Assembly: GCF_048771995.1 (NCBI RefSeq)
Contig: NC_133037.1
Location: forward strand, 2,981,001 to 3,045,000
Length of the DNA: 64,000 bases
Origin: Taeniopygia guttata
Taxonomy: Eukaryota; Chordata; Aves; Passeriformes; Estrildidae
Reading direction: 5' to 3'
How positions within the stretch are numbered: position 1 is the stretch's first letter; every line of letters starts with the position of its first letter. This document shows, one piece after another, positions 63,626-64,000 of this stretch. A program made the translations under genes and the position numbers. The notes under the pieces are model-generated. The model had not been told where the DNA came from. It was given only the letters and a program-made list of their open reading frames with translations, and made no database searches.

Positions 63626-64000
63626 AGCCAAAACATTGTCAGAATATCAGGGACTTTCTCAAATATTAAAAAAAAGGATAAATATGTATTCATAACTGCT
63701 TTAATTATTTATCTCATAAATCTGTGTTTGCCACATACTTACAAATGCATATTTTGCATAATTTATATTATTTCCTGTAAATTTATTATATTTGTTAGAA
63801 TTCATTTACCTGTACTATTTAAAGACATTTCTGAATGTATTTGCTGAGAACTGTCTGCAGAGTCCACAACAACCTCTGCAAACTAAAGCCAACTGGTTTT
63901 GACTAAAATTCTGCTGTAGTTACTGTTACATTGCTGCAACAGAACTTCAATAAATTTTTCCATATACAAGTTCTTCCAGGCCTGCACTATTGTAGAACAA
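63626..64000. other. AT-rich non-coding DNA
   Basis: Very AT-rich, with no gene or repeat recognised. Confidence 0.55.

Noticed and set aside
1..64000. Full-length provirus with gag, pol or env
   Set aside because: All LTRs found are solo or truncated; no protease, reverse transcriptase or envelope motif of a retrovirus is seen. The only reverse-transcriptase remnants are from CR1.
1..64000. tRNA, rRNA, snRNA or microRNA genes
   Set aside because: I recognised no cloverleaf boxes or known small-RNA sequences by reading; a structure-based scan was not possible.

Overview
The window looks like a gene-poor stretch of a bird nuclear chromosome, most likely a songbird. The basis is the repeat content: about a dozen fragments of CR1 LINE 3' ends, some carrying the short ATTCTGTGA-type tail typical of CR1, plus several young solo LTRs with 6-bp target-site duplications. 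The sequence is fairly AT-rich and CpG-poor, with no bacterial-style gene packing. The species and chromosome cannot be fixed from the sequence alone. The passerine guess rests on the density of recent LTR insertions and is inference.

I found no protein-coding gene, exon or structural RNA gene that I can defend. Every open reading frame is short, lacks a recognisable domain, or falls inside a repeat. The longest frames are by-products of an 81-bp tandem array in an LTR, or lie in CR1 sequence.

Layout, left to right. A minus-strand CR1 fragment sits at 1-215, followed by 7 kb of non-repetitive DNA. A solo LTR of family 1 lies at 7256-8339 (+); its promoter segment is amplified to six 81-bp units. 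Next come AT-rich unique DNA, a CR1 fragment (11643), a 22-bp x3 array (13007), a 59-bp minisatellite (15285) and a 174-bp piece of a second interspersed repeat (15995). Then follow a CR1 (18198), a family 2 solo LTR (18732-19350, -), and an inverted pair of CR1 3' ends (21108 and 22095). A 1,087-bp element with perfect 14-bp inverted termini lies at 24572-25658, and a second family 2 solo LTR at 26923-27539 (+). From 28 to 33 kb there are TA/TG, GGGATG and CCAT arrays. A second family 1 solo LTR is at 38837-39507 (-), and a third family 2 LTR at 47464-48081 (-). Two CR1 fragments lie at 50329 and 50629-51330, a 5'-truncated family 1 LTR at 57451-58041 (+), a CR1 at 58243, and a CR1 remnant abutting a 45-bp family 1 LTR scrap near 63581.

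No gene set works together here. The main biology is mobile-element history: retroviral insertions reduced to solo LTRs by LTR-LTR recombination, same-family copies in alternating orientation, and one LTR whose core promoter has expanded in tandem. Intact target-site duplications confirm the boundaries of four solo LTRs directly. The most likely novel item is the element with inverted termini at 24572-25658.
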